64,000 bases of DNA from assembly GCF_000577245.1 (NCBI RefSeq), contig NZ_CBYO010000016.1, positions 124,001 through 188,000 on the forward strand. The letters run 5' to 3'. Positions within the stretch are counted from its first letter, which is position 1. Every line of letters starts with the position of its first letter. Both the position numbers and the translations under genes were made by a program. Of the stretch, positions 51,491 through 60,436 are shown piece after piece. Source of the stretch: Paucisalibacillus algeriensis. GTDB lineage: Bacteria; Bacillota; Bacilli; Bacillales; Amphibacillaceae. Below the pieces are notes generated by a model. The model was given only the letters and a program-made list of their open reading frames with translations, searched no databases and was not told the origin of the DNA.

Positions 51491-51951
51491 TCTTTATCTG
51501 CTACTTTACTTTTTGATTTTATAATAAGGGCAATTCCAATAAGCATTATCGCCGCTGCAAGCAAGTTCCAAATGACATCATATACGATTAGATTTTCTAC
51601 GTAGCGGATTTGGTGGATACGCATAATTTTATGCTGAATAATTCCATCATATAAATTAAAGGCGCCACCTCCTAATAAAACACTCCCCTGCCATAATGGA
51701 TATAAAAACGCATCTCTCCTTCTTAAATCAGCTACTAAATATAATCCACCGACTGTTGCAAACCAGCTAAAAACGTGGAAAATTCCATCGGATATGAGCC
51801 CTATACTCGTTGTGGACCTATCATAAAATTTGTGCCAGTGAAGTATTTGATGAAAAATCGCTTCATCTAGAAATGCAACAAGCCCTAATCCGAAAAGAAT
51901 CCCTGACACTATATTTCGATTTAAATAGACTTTTTTTAATTCTTTTCCCAT
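51487..51951 (-). CDS. DUF2243 membrane protein
   Basis: A 154-residue membrane protein with four helices and His-rich junctions (FHQILHWHKFYD, DGIFHVFSW, LYDGIIQHKIMRIHQIR). Matches the DUF2243 family, normally next to ctaG. The conserved histidines suggest metal binding. The ATG at 51951 follows GAGGGAATA; a TTG lies directly before it. Confidence 0.85.
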   Translation of the reverse strand: MGKELKKVYLNRNIVSGILFGLGLVAFLDEAIFHQILHWHKFYDRSTTSIGLISDGIFHVFSWFATVGGLYLVADLRRRDAFLYPLWQGSVLLGGGAFNLYDGIIQHKIMRIHQIRYVENLIVYDVIWNLLAAAIMLIGIALIIKSKSKVADKE

Positions 51952-52086
51952 CAATTATTCCCTCTCAACATAATGTATTTTCGTTATCCATTATGGTCTG
52001 CAATTATCAGTGATATTCAGAAAAATCACGGTAAAGATTTTGGTTGAACTAATCTTGTTCAATTTAGATTAACATGATACGTTAAG

Positions 52087-53190
52087 ATGGATATTTATTT
52101 CACTTTAAAGGGGTCTTTTCAGGCAATGTCATTCAAAGTTATCTTTTCACTAATAGAAGCAGCCCTTATTGCTGTTGTTGGTGGGTACATATTTTTATTA
52201 CTAAATACTCCACTTCCATGGATTTTGGGTCCTTTAACCTTTGTCATCCTTTGGCAAGGTTTCACGAAAAGAATATTGGACATTCCAAATTACATTCGTG
52301 ATTCCGGGTTTATTATTCTAGGAATCTACTTTGGTTTATATTTTACAAAGGAAACACTCAAAATGGTGATTCCCTATTTGCTTCCATATATTGGTGTGAC
52401 CTGTCTGTTAATTTTAGCATGTATCATACTGGGTATGCTGGTAACTAGGTGGATCCGGGTTGACAAGGTTACCAGTGTATTCTCCTGTATCCCAGGAGGT
52501 TTATCTGAAATGGCCATTGCAAGTGAGTCGCTAAAAGGAAACGTATCTTTAGTAATTATTTTTCAGACAATTCGTCTAGTTACAGTGCTATTTACTATAC
52601 CACCAATTATGGTTTACTTTCTTGGTAATACTGGGGGTAGGAATTATCAACAAGTAGTTTATACGACAGCGACGGATTTTATGGATTACTTATGGTTTTT
52701 AATACCAGTGGTTGTTTCTGTTCTTATGCGGAATAAAATTCCTGCTGGAATCATTATTGGTGCTTTAGGTGTTACAGCACTGCTTAATGTTAGCCTAATA
52801 GAACTAGCCTCAATACCATCTCTCATTATGAATGCAGGTCAGATAGCGGTAGGTGCAAGTCTTGGAAAAAATATTCTGTTTCAGGATTTAAAAGTAGGAG
52901 GAAAATACACTTTTGTATATTTTGGCCTATCTATTACTATAATCGGAATATCTTTTGGTTTAGGTGCATTATTAGCAACATTTACATCACTTGATTTAGC
53001 AACTGCTATGCTGGGCATAGCCCCAGGTGGATTTTTTGAGATGGTATTAACTGCATATAATGTTGGAGGGGATCCAGCAGTTGTGAGTGCTCTACAACTT
53101 TCGAGAATATTGTTAATTGTTTTACTCGTACCTATTATACTAAAATGGTGGTTTAGTAGAAAAACAAACCCTAAAATCACATCAAAATAA
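52087..53190 (+). CDS. AbrB family (ammonia monooxygenase-like) membrane transporter
   Basis: A 367-residue protein with about ten helices in two repeats, family COG3180/AbrB. Each repeat holds the typical Gly/Pro turn: TPLPWILGPL and CIPGGLSEMA in the first, GIAPGGFFEMVLTAY in the second. The name 'ammonia monooxygenase' is historical. Relatives are often near tricarboxylate or dicarboxylate transporters, and a TRAP system follows here. The ATG at 52087 lacks a good ribosome site; the ATG at 52126 is a reasonable alternative and would shorten it by 13 residues. Confidence 0.82.
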   Translation: MDIYFTLKGSFQAMSFKVIFSLIEAALIAVVGGYIFLLLNTPLPWILGPLTFVILWQGFTKRILDIPNYIRDSGFIILGIYFGLYFTKETLKMVIPYLLPYIGVTCLLILACIILGMLVTRWIRVDKVTSVFSCIPGGLSEMAIASESLKGNVSLVIIFQTIRLVTVLFTIPPIMVYFLGNTGGRNYQQVVYTTATDFMDYLWFLIPVVVSVLMRNKIPAGIIIGALGVTALLNVSLIELASIPSLIMNAGQIAVGASLGKNILFQDLKVGGKYTFVYFGLSITIIGISFGLGALLATFTSLDLATAMLGIAPGGFFEMVLTAYNVGGDPAVVSALQLSRILLIVLLVPIILKWWFSRKTNPKITSK

Positions 53191-53373
53191 CTTTAACACA
53201 TCTATCAATAGGGTAAGCACACCTAAAATCAAGATGCGTTTTATTTTTTGAAACAAGTTGGCAAAATATTATTTACAATTCCAAATAAATGTATTATTAT
53301 GAACAATATGAAATAAATAAACGGTTTTCCGAAAGTTTTTTGTAATTATTCGTTATGTTTAAAAACCACCTAG

Positions 53374-53418
53374 GTAAGACATCTATGGAAATGAGATCTT
53401 ACTTTTTGGTGTTTTTTT
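53374..53418 (+). terminator. Stem-loop with T-run in the TRAP leader
   Basis: GTAAGACATCT pairs, with one bulge, with AGATCTTAC, and CCACC/GGTG flank it. Runs of T follow at 53403 and 53412. It terminates the AbrB transcript or acts as an attenuator for the TRAP genes. Confidence 0.5.
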
Positions 53419-53429
53419 CTGTTCATATA

Positions 53430-53443
53430 TGTAAGCGTTTTCT
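53430..53443. promoter_or_regulatory. cre box (CcpA site)
   Basis: TGTAAGCGTTTTCT matches every position of the consensus TGWAARCGYTWNCW. It lies about 80 bases before the TRAP operon, implying carbon catabolite control. Confidence 0.75.
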
Positions 53444-53523
53444 AGCGGTGCGCAACAACCTGTTTTATTAAGTCCTAATATATATAGGAATTAATATATC
53501 AATTAATAATGGAGGGGAAATTA

Positions 53524-54501
53524 ATGAAAAAGACTTTATGCTTTAGCTTGGTTGTAGCACTTATTCTTGTATTAGGTGCTTGCAGTAACAAGACTGGTGG
53601 ATCTGATGACGGCTCTTCTTTAGAAGGTGAATTCGTTACAGTTCTAACGGGTGGTTCATCAGGGGTGTATTTTCCACTAGGCGGTGCAATGGCAAAAATT
53701 TATCAAGAGATGGGAGCAAACGCGAATAGCCAATCCACAGCTGCCTCAGCTGCAAATATCACAACGTTAAATAAAGGGGACGCTGAGGTTGGATTCTCTA
53801 TGGGGGATGCTGCTGAGGATGGATATAAAGGTATTGATAGTTTTGAAGAACAAGGTGCTCAAGAAAATATCCGTTCTATTGCTTCATTATATCCAAACTA
53901 TCTACAAATCGTTGCTACTGCAGATTCCGGTATTAAAACCATTGAAGATTTAAAAGATAAAAACGTTGCTGTAGGTGCGCCTGCATCTGGTACAGAAATT
54001 AGTGCGAAGCGTGTTTTGGAAGCTTATGGAATGAGTTATGACGATATTAATGAAGATTTTCTTTCATTCGCTGAAGGTGTGGAAGGAATTAAGAATGGCA
54101 CAATTGATGCAGTTGTGATTTCTTCAGGACTACCAAATGCTGGTGTCATGGAACTACAAACTACGAATGATATTGTAGTTGTTGAAATCGCAGAGGAAAA
54201 AGTGTTAGAAATGCAAAAGAATTACCCTTCATTCTTCCCGGCAACAGTTGGGGCTGATGTCTATGGGTTAGATATTGATACTCCTACTATTGGGGTTAAC
54301 AATGTACTTCTAACACATAGTGACGTATCAGACGAAGTAGTTTATGAATTAACAAAAGGATTCTTTGAAAATCTCGATACATTAAAAGATACCCATAACG
54401 CTGCAAAGGATATTGATATCAAAAATGCTTTGAAAAACCTACCTGCGCCACTTCACCCTGGTGCAAAGAAATATTTTGATGAGCAGGGTATATCTGAATA
54501 A
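53524..54501 (+). CDS. TAXI family TRAP transporter solute-binding lipoprotein
   Basis: A 325-residue substrate-binding protein. The lipoprotein signal ends LGAC (about residue 20). TAXI features are seen: TVLTGGSSGVYFPLGGAMA, the TAASAANITTLNKGDAEVGF region and ASGTEISAKRVLEAYG. The start at 53524 follows GGAGGGG; an ATG at 53509 lies before that site. TAXI-TRAP systems import organic acids such as glutamate or 2-oxoglutarate. Confidence 0.92.
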   Translation: MKKTLCFSLVVALILVLGACSNKTGGSDDGSSLEGEFVTVLTGGSSGVYFPLGGAMAKIYQEMGANANSQSTAASAANITTLNKGDAEVGFSMGDAAEDGYKGIDSFEEQGAQENIRSIASLYPNYLQIVATADSGIKTIEDLKDKNVAVGAPASGTEISAKRVLEAYGMSYDDINEDFLSFAEGVEGIKNGTIDAVVISSGLPNAGVMELQTTNDIVVVEIAEEKVLEMQKNYPSFFPATVGADVYGLDIDTPTIGVNNVLLTHSDVSDEVVYELTKGFFENLDTLKDTHNAAKDIDIKNALKNLPAPLHPGAKKYFDEQGISE

Positions 54502-54520
54502 AATGTAAGAAGGAATATAC

Positions 54521-55033
54521 ATGCGTAGAAAAGTAATCATCATGGTGATTGTAATTTTGATTGCAACTGGAATCTTCTTGATTCCAGTGCAATCTGGAAT
54601 ATTAATAACCAACCTTGAAGGGAAACCGTATCACTTTTTTAGTTGGCAAAGTAATACGGTTACAGTTGGTTGGCGTCATTCTGTAGAATTGACGCCATGG
54701 AAAGAAACTTATGAAATATTGGATGATCACAAGTTAACCTTGGAATCTACTACCTATAAATCCTATGGTGCTGGAACGCCTGATACGGATGGAAAGGTTA
54801 AGATTCTTAAGGATGGATTTATTCGAGTTACTGGAATAATACGAGAAATACCTTATTATTCACTTTATTATGTACCAATTTCACAGTATTACATTGAAGA
54901 TGGTACTACGCAATATCCTCTAAAAAAATATGTTCCAGATTATAATCATGTTCAAATTCATTATGAAGAATTAAACTTATTTGAATGGCTTACATTACAT
55001 TATTCTCATAGCAGGGAGGGGTGGACCAAATGA
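54521..55033 (+). CDS. DUF1850 protein of the TRAP operon
   Basis: A 170-residue protein with one N-terminal membrane helix and an outside domain. WRHSVELTPWKETYEI is the DUF1850 signature. Members are almost always found between TAXI and TRAP-permease genes, as here, but their function is unknown. Overlaps the permease start by ATGA. Confidence 0.85.
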   Translation: MRRKVIIMVIVILIATGIFLIPVQSGILITNLEGKPYHFFSWQSNTVTVGWRHSVELTPWKETYEILDDHKLTLESTTYKSYGAGTPDTDGKVKILKDGFIRVTGIIREIPYYSLYYVPISQYYIEDGTTQYPLKKYVPDYNHVQIHYEELNLFEWLTLHYSHSREGWTK

Positions 55034-57003
55034 GTGAAGCTGTAAAACCAGTAGAAGAATTGTCTGTTGATGAGCAAAAGAAGCTCCTTGAAAAATTTGA
55101 TGCTGAGTCCAGATTCCGTAATTTTAATATTCCATGGATGGTTCGACTTGTGACATTCTTTGCCGTTGGATTAGCACTTTTTCATTTGTACACATCATTT
55201 GCAGGACCTTTAGTTACCTTGAAACATCGTGCACTACATACTGGTGTAATATTAGTTCTCGTTTTCTTACTTTATCCATCTCGTAAAAAAGCACCTCAGA
55301 ATCGGGCATCTGCCATTGACTTTATGCTTGCTATCATGGCACTTTCGACGATCGCCTATATTTTCATTGACTATATGGGAATTGTAAACAGGGCGGGCTT
55401 ACCGAATACGAATGATTTTGTATTTAGTTTGCTAATCGTAATCCTTGTGCTTGAAGGAGGACGTCGTGTCGTTGGAATGGGTTTAACCATTTTAAGTTCA
55501 CTTTTCCTGCTCTATGCATACTTTGGTCCTTATCTTCCTCGGATTATTGCTCACCGAGGGTATTCGATTGAAGATATTACGACATATATGTATTTAACTA
55601 CAGAAGGAATATTTGGTACCGCAATTGGGGTATCAGCTACCTATATTTTCTTATTTGTACTGTTTGGTTCGTTCTTAAATCGGACCGGGCTTGGTCAACT
55701 TTTTAATGATTCGGCACTAGCTATTTCTGGGCATACAGCTGGTGGACCTGCAAAAGTTGCTGTTCTATCTAGTGGATTTCTTGGTTCAATTAATGGATCA
55801 GCTATTGCTAACGTGGTAACCACTGGTTCGTTTACTATTCCATTAATGAAGAGAACCGGTTATTCTAAGAACTTTTCTGGTGCAGTTGAAGCCGCGGCTT
55901 CTGTTGGTGGTCAAATTTTACCTCCTGTTATGGGGGCGACAGCGTTTATCATGGCTGAGACCCTGGGGATGCCTTATAAGGATATTGCGATAGCAGCAAT
56001 TCTTCCAGGTATTCTTTATTATATGGGTGTTATTACGGTTGTCCACCTACGGGCAAAGAAGCGTGGATTAAAAGGCCTGTCGCGTGAAGAACTGCCCCGT
56101 ATCATCGATGTATTAAAGGAAAGAGGACACTTGCTTATTCCTTTAGTAGTGTTAATTTATATGTTATTTGGTGGGTTTACACCTATTTATGCTGCTGCAT
56201 GGGCAATCATTTCTACGGTTGTTGTTGCCATGTTAAGGAGAAAAACTCGCTTGAGTCTTAAAGGGGTTATCCAAGCACTGGAAGATGGAACGAGAAGTGC
56301 CGTTGGGGTGGCAATGGCCTGTGCAATGGTTGGGATTATTGTTGGGGTTGCATCTCTAACAGGTTTTGGTTTAAAGATGACAACAGCAATTCTAGTATTG
56401 GGTCAGGATACGTTAATCTTGACACTATTCTTTACCATGATCGCTTCTATTATTTTAGGTATGGGACTTCCTTCTATTCCGACGTATATTATTACTTCTT
56501 CAATGGCTGCACCAGCGTTAGTACAGTTTGGAATTGAACCGTTTGTTTCCCATATGTTCGTATTCTACTTTGGAATTCTTGCAAACTTAACACCACCAGT
56601 AGCTTTAGCTGCTTTTGCGGGTGCTGGAATTTCAGGGGGAAATCCAAATCGAACCGGCTTTATATCTCTCAAACTTGCTGCAGCAGGGGTGTTGGTACCA
56701 TATATTTTCGTTTACTCACCTGAACTATTAATGCAAAATGCAAGTACAGGAGATATTATATGGATAGCAATTACAGCTGCAATTGGAATAATTGCACTTG
56801 GAGCTGGTTTAGAAGGATACTTATTTGCTGATATGGCTTGGCTAATTAGAATTATTTCCATGGCAAGTGCTATCACACTAGTAATCCCTGGAACTATCAC
56901 AGATGGAATAGGGATTGGCCTATTAGCTATTGTATTGATCATCCAAGTATTGGCAAAAAAGAGAAACAAAAATACTATTGAACAAGATAAGATTGCAAAC
57001 TGA
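55030..57003 (+). CDS. TRAP transporter fused permease (DctQM, 4TM/12TM)
   Basis: A 657-residue membrane protein joining the small DctQ-like part (about 30-170) to the large DctM-like part. Segments such as SSGFLGSINGSAIANVVTTG, GGQILPPVMGATAFIMAE and GLPSIPTYIITSSMAAPAL are typical. It moves the substrate delivered by the TAXI protein using an ion gradient. The ATG at 55030 overlaps the previous stop and follows AGGGAGGGG. Confidence 0.92.
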   Translation: MSEAVKPVEELSVDEQKKLLEKFDAESRFRNFNIPWMVRLVTFFAVGLALFHLYTSFAGPLVTLKHRALHTGVILVLVFLLYPSRKKAPQNRASAIDFMLAIMALSTIAYIFIDYMGIVNRAGLPNTNDFVFSLLIVILVLEGGRRVVGMGLTILSSLFLLYAYFGPYLPRIIAHRGYSIEDITTYMYLTTEGIFGTAIGVSATYIFLFVLFGSFLNRTGLGQLFNDSALAISGHTAGGPAKVAVLSSGFLGSINGSAIANVVTTGSFTIPLMKRTGYSKNFSGAVEAAASVGGQILPPVMGATAFIMAETLGMPYKDIAIAAILPGILYYMGVITVVHLRAKKRGLKGLSREELPRIIDVLKERGHLLIPLVVLIYMLFGGFTPIYAAAWAIISTVVVAMLRRKTRLSLKGVIQALEDGTRSAVGVAMACAMVGIIVGVASLTGFGLKMTTAILVLGQDTLILTLFFTMIASIILGMGLPSIPTYIITSSMAAPALVQFGIEPFVSHMFVFYFGILANLTPPVALAAFAGAGISGGNPNRTGFISLKLAAAGVLVPYIFVYSPELLMQNASTGDIIWIAITAAIGIIALGAGLEGYLFADMAWLIRIISMASAITLVIPGTITDGIGIGLLAIVLIIQVLAKKRNKNTIEQDKIAN

Positions 57004-57031
57004 TTTTTAGTCAGGAAAGAGAAAGTAGGAT

Positions 57032-57150
57032 GAGGTTGGGACAAAAGAGATTTAGTTAAAGAAAACCCGAACTAATATGATAAGTACATGGCCCAGCAAC
57101 GGAATGTTCAGGTTTTTTTAAACTTAATCTTTTAGTTATTTCCCAGCCTC
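57032..57150. repeat. Long inverted-repeat element (GAGGTTGGGACAAAA type)
   Basis: Ends GAGGTTGGG and CCCAGCCTC pair, and the inner arms continue the pairing (AGATTTAGTT...AACCCGAAC with GTTCAGGTT...AACTTAATCT), forming one imperfect hairpin of about 50 bp per arm. Similar GGGACAAAA elements are common between genes in Firmicutes, where they end transcripts. It separates the TRAP operon from the DASS transporter. Confidence 0.65.
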
Positions 57151-57198
57151 TTCCCTTTTTATTATCATGGTTTGACTTAATAAGGAGTAGAGACAACA

Positions 57199-58644
57199 AT
57201 GAAAGAATCAGAGATTCATCGTTCTTTACCCATGGACCAAGAGAAAATGAAAAAGTTCATTAGCTTTCTTGTGGCAGCTGTCGTGTTTTTATTACTTTTG
57301 TATGGATTACCAGATACCTTTTCCTATGAAGCAAAATTAATGACAGCAATTGTAACCTTTGGTGTTATCCTTTGGGCACTTGAACCCATTCCAATTGGAC
57401 TAACTGCCTTACTTATTTTAGTACTCATGCTAACTTTCAATATATTTGACACATCAATTATTTACAGTGGATTTGCATCTCCCGCAACACACCTAGTCGT
57501 TGGAGGAATGATGATTGCTCAAGCTGTAAATGAAACAGCATTAGTGAAGCGTATCAGCTATTTTATTGTGAGAAAATGGGGTGCAACTGCTAAGGGGCTA
57601 CTTGGAAGTGTTATCATCGTTCAACAGATTCAAGCACTCTTTATCCCCTCTACTGCAGTTCGCACGACATTAGTTTTACCGATTTCATCCTTAATTGTTA
57701 AAACAGTAGGTGCAAAATCTGGTAGTAATCTGCGAAAAATGATTATGGTGGGTGTTGCATTTGGCGGGAACATCAGTGGTACAGCGATTTTACCAGCTGC
57801 AGTTGGGAATATTTTAACAGTAGAATTATTGAATCGCTATGCAGGTATTAATATTACATATTTTGAATGGTTCCTATATACATTTCCATTATGGTTAATT
57901 TTGATTCCAGCAATTTGGCTTCTTTTATATAAATATTATCCATTGAAAGAGGAACAAAAGAGTTTTCCACATATCAAGGGTGAAATGGATAAGAAAATGA
58001 AGGAATTAGGATCAGTTAGTACCAAGGAGATTCGCTGTCTATTAATTTTACTTGCTATTGTAGGGCTGTGGATTACCGAGCCATATCATGGTATGCACCC
58101 AAGTGTTCCTGCATTGATTGGCGCACTTATCATGACACTACCAGGTATTGGCTTTGCGAAATGGGAAAGTGTTGTCAAAATCAATTTTAATACGGTTCTA
58201 CTAATCAGTGTGACATTGTCAATGGGGTATGGGCTAATCGATTCAGGTGCAGTAGACCGAATAGGGGATTATCTAAGTGTTGATTGGTTCTTAGAGAGTA
58301 TACAGAACCCGATACTCGCAGCGATTTTAGTAATCATTCTAACGCAAATTTTCCATAAACTACTATCAAATGTATCTGCTGCAGTTGTAACATTGATTCC
58401 AGTTATGATTAGTGTAGCGGATAATGCTGGGGTTGATCCATTGCCACTAGCGTTTATTGCCGGAGTAACTAGTTTATATGGGTTCTTGTTAGTGGTAGAA
58501 ACAATGCCAAATTTATTAGTGCACAGTACGGGCTTTATAGGTCAACGAGACTTTTTAGTTCCGGGAATTCTTGCGACCTTGGTAACGGTGATTGCCACTA
58601 TTATCGTTGCCCTGACATGGTGGCAATTGATTGGGTTTATTTGA
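57199..58644 (+). CDS. DASS/SLC13 family anion:sodium symporter
   Basis: A 481-residue transporter with about twelve helices, of the divalent-anion:Na+ symporter family (citrate, succinate, malate). Characteristic stretches are PSTAVRTTLVLP, GTAILPAAVGN and LLSNVSAAVVTLIP, the last corresponding to the second substrate-binding hairpin. The L-2-hydroxyglutarate oxidase gene follows 21 bases later, which suggests that a five-carbon (hydroxy)diacid is imported. Confidence 0.87.
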   Translation: MKESEIHRSLPMDQEKMKKFISFLVAAVVFLLLLYGLPDTFSYEAKLMTAIVTFGVILWALEPIPIGLTALLILVLMLTFNIFDTSIIYSGFASPATHLVVGGMMIAQAVNETALVKRISYFIVRKWGATAKGLLGSVIIVQQIQALFIPSTAVRTTLVLPISSLIVKTVGAKSGSNLRKMIMVGVAFGGNISGTAILPAAVGNILTVELLNRYAGINITYFEWFLYTFPLWLILIPAIWLLLYKYYPLKEEQKSFPHIKGEMDKKMKELGSVSTKEIRCLLILLAIVGLWITEPYHGMHPSVPALIGALIMTLPGIGFAKWESVVKINFNTVLLISVTLSMGYGLIDSGAVDRIGDYLSVDWFLESIQNPILAAILVIILTQIFHKLLSNVSAAVVTLIPVMISVADNAGVDPLPLAFIAGVTSLYGFLLVVETMPNLLVHSTGFIGQRDFLVPGILATLVTVIATIIVALTWWQLIGFI

Positions 58645-58665
58645 TACATGTTAGGAGGGCTTCTA

Positions 58666-59862
58666 ATGTATGATTTTTTAATTATTGGCGGGGGAATCGT
58701 TGGATTATCAGTTGGAATGACATTATTGGAAAGGCAACCAGGGGTAAAGCTTGCCATTTTAGAAAAAGAGGAAGATATAGCGCAACATCAGACTGGACAT
58801 AATAGTGGGGTCATTCATTCTGGAATTTATTATAAACCTGGGAGCTACAAAGCACGATTCGCTAAAGCAGGCAATGAGAGCATGCGAAGATTCTGTGAAG
58901 AACATGAGATTTCCCATGATATATGTGGAAAAGTGATTGTTGCAACAAATGAGGGAGAGATACCGAAGTTAGAAAAGTTATTTACGCGGGCATATCAGAA
59001 TGGACTGAAGGCAACATGGTTATCTCGGGAAGAATTGATGGAAAAGGAACCTTTTGTTAATGGGGTGGAAGCTATTTATTTACCATCAACTGGAATAGTT
59101 GATTATAAGACTGTTTCAAGTGTCATGGCATGGAAAATTCGTTCAAAGGGTGGAACCATTCTTACGGATTCAGAGGTTACCGAGGTGGATGAACGTGAGA
59201 ATGCTGTCATTGTGGATACCAAAGATAAAACATACACAACGAAATTTCTGGTGAATTGTGCGGGATTACATAGTGATCGGATTGCGAGAATGGCAGGCTA
59301 TCATGTTGATGTTAAAATTTTCCCATTCCGTGGAGAGTACTATGAATTGCGTCCGGAAAAGCGGCATCTTGTGAATAACTTGATTTATCCGGTTCCTAAT
59401 CCTAATTTTCCTTTTCTAGGTGTACATGCAACTAGAATGATAGATGGGAAGGTAGAAGTAGGACCAAATGCGGTTCCCGGATTTAAACGAGAAGCATATT
59501 GGAAGACATCATTTAATTGGAAGGATTTTAGTGAAATTATATCTTATCCCGGATTTTGGAAACTTGGATTTACATATGCAAAAGAAGGACTTGATGAAAT
59601 GAGTCGTTCCTTCAGTAAGAAGCGATTTACGGAAAACATAAGGCAACTTATTCCTAGTATTGATGAGGATGATTTGATGCCAGCACCAGCAGGTGTCCGC
59701 GCACAAGCATTGGGAAGTAACGGGGAGCTATTCGATGATTTCTTTATTATTAATGGACGGAATAGTGTTCATGTATGCAATGCCCCTTCCCCAGCAGCAA
59801 CGGCAAGTCTTGAGATTGGAAAGGAGATAGCAGGGAGGATAGGGGTTAGATTGGGTGTGTAG
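58666..59862 (+). CDS. lhgO: L-2-hydroxyglutarate oxidase
   Basis: A 398-residue FAD protein of the DAO family that oxidises L-2-hydroxyglutarate to 2-oxoglutarate, passing electrons to quinone. The dinucleotide site is IIGGGIVGLSVG (residues 5-16); HNSGVIHSGIYYKPGS, FPFRGEYYEL and APAGVRAQAL are LhgO signatures. The ATG at 58666 follows AGGAGGG; an ATG at 58648 lies before that site. Pairing with a DASS symporter and the upstream TRAP system suggests growth on, or recovery of, this acid. Confidence 0.88.
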   Translation: MYDFLIIGGGIVGLSVGMTLLERQPGVKLAILEKEEDIAQHQTGHNSGVIHSGIYYKPGSYKARFAKAGNESMRRFCEEHEISHDICGKVIVATNEGEIPKLEKLFTRAYQNGLKATWLSREELMEKEPFVNGVEAIYLPSTGIVDYKTVSSVMAWKIRSKGGTILTDSEVTEVDERENAVIVDTKDKTYTTKFLVNCAGLHSDRIARMAGYHVDVKIFPFRGEYYELRPEKRHLVNNLIYPVPNPNFPFLGVHATRMIDGKVEVGPNAVPGFKREAYWKTSFNWKDFSEIISYPGFWKLGFTYAKEGLDEMSRSFSKKRFTENIRQLIPSIDEDDLMPAPAGVRAQALGSNGELFDDFFIINGRNSVHVCNAPSPAATASLEIGKEIAGRIGVRLGV

Positions 59863-59870
59863 CTGTTTTG

Positions 59871-59895
59871 AAAAGGGCCAGATGGCCTTTTTTTT
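59871..59895 (+). terminator. Terminator of the DASS-lhgO operon
   Basis: AAAAGG...CCTTTT with an inner CC/GG pair, followed by eight Ts. Confidence 0.7.
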
Positions 59896-59896
59896 G

Positions 59897-60364
59897 TTGA
59901 GTATGATGACTGGAGGGCTGAAATTATTGTTCCAGAGAGGAAGATGGTTGAAATGCAGAATAGAAGGGTTCTAATCTTCATTTCAGAAAAGAAAGCAGGT
60001 TGAAATGCAGAATAGAAGGGTTCTAATCTTCATTTCAGAGAAGAAAGCAGGATGAAATGAAGAATAGGAGGGTTTTAATCTTCATTTCAGAGAAGAAAGC
60101 AGGATGAAATGAAGAATAGGAGGGTTCTAATCTTCATTTCAGAGAAGAAAGCAGGATGAAATGCAGAATAAAAGGGTTCTAATCTTCATTTCAGAGAAGA
60201 AAGCAGGATGAAATGCAGAATAAAAGGGTTCTAATCTTCATTTCAGAGAAGAAAGCAGGTTGAAATGCAGAATAGAAAGGTCCTAATCTTCATTTCAGAG
60301 AAGAAAGCAGGATGAAATGCAAAATAGAAGACCAGTAATCTACATTTTTATAATAATAAAGGCA
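59897..60364. repeat. 52-bp tandem hairpin repeat, nine units
   Basis: The motif TGAAATG recurs at exactly 52-base steps: 59949, 60001, 60053, 60105, 60157, 60209, 60261 and 60313, with a worn first unit at 59897. Each unit has complementary ends (TGAAATGAAGA with TCTTCATTTCA) around a GAAGGGTTC loop, then a 15-base linker (GAGAAGAAAGCAGGA type). Units differ by a few bases only. There are no unique spacers, so it is not CRISPR, and 52 is not a multiple of three, so it is not a coding repeat. Confidence 0.9.
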
Positions 60365-60410
60365 TTATTGCTGATTAGTTAACCCTGCTAATAGATTAAT
60401 CACATAAAAA

Positions 60411-60436
60411 GACCTGGTAAGCTATCACTTACCAGG
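60411..60436 (-). terminator. Terminator of the NERD gene
   Basis: On the minus strand CCTGGTAAG pairs with CTTACCAGG, followed by TCTTTTTATG. The left arm includes the last codons of the gene. Confidence 0.85.

Noticed and set aside
59897-60364. Possible CRISPR array
   Set aside because: The 52-bp units are repeated as a whole with only point differences; no unique spacers and no cas genes.
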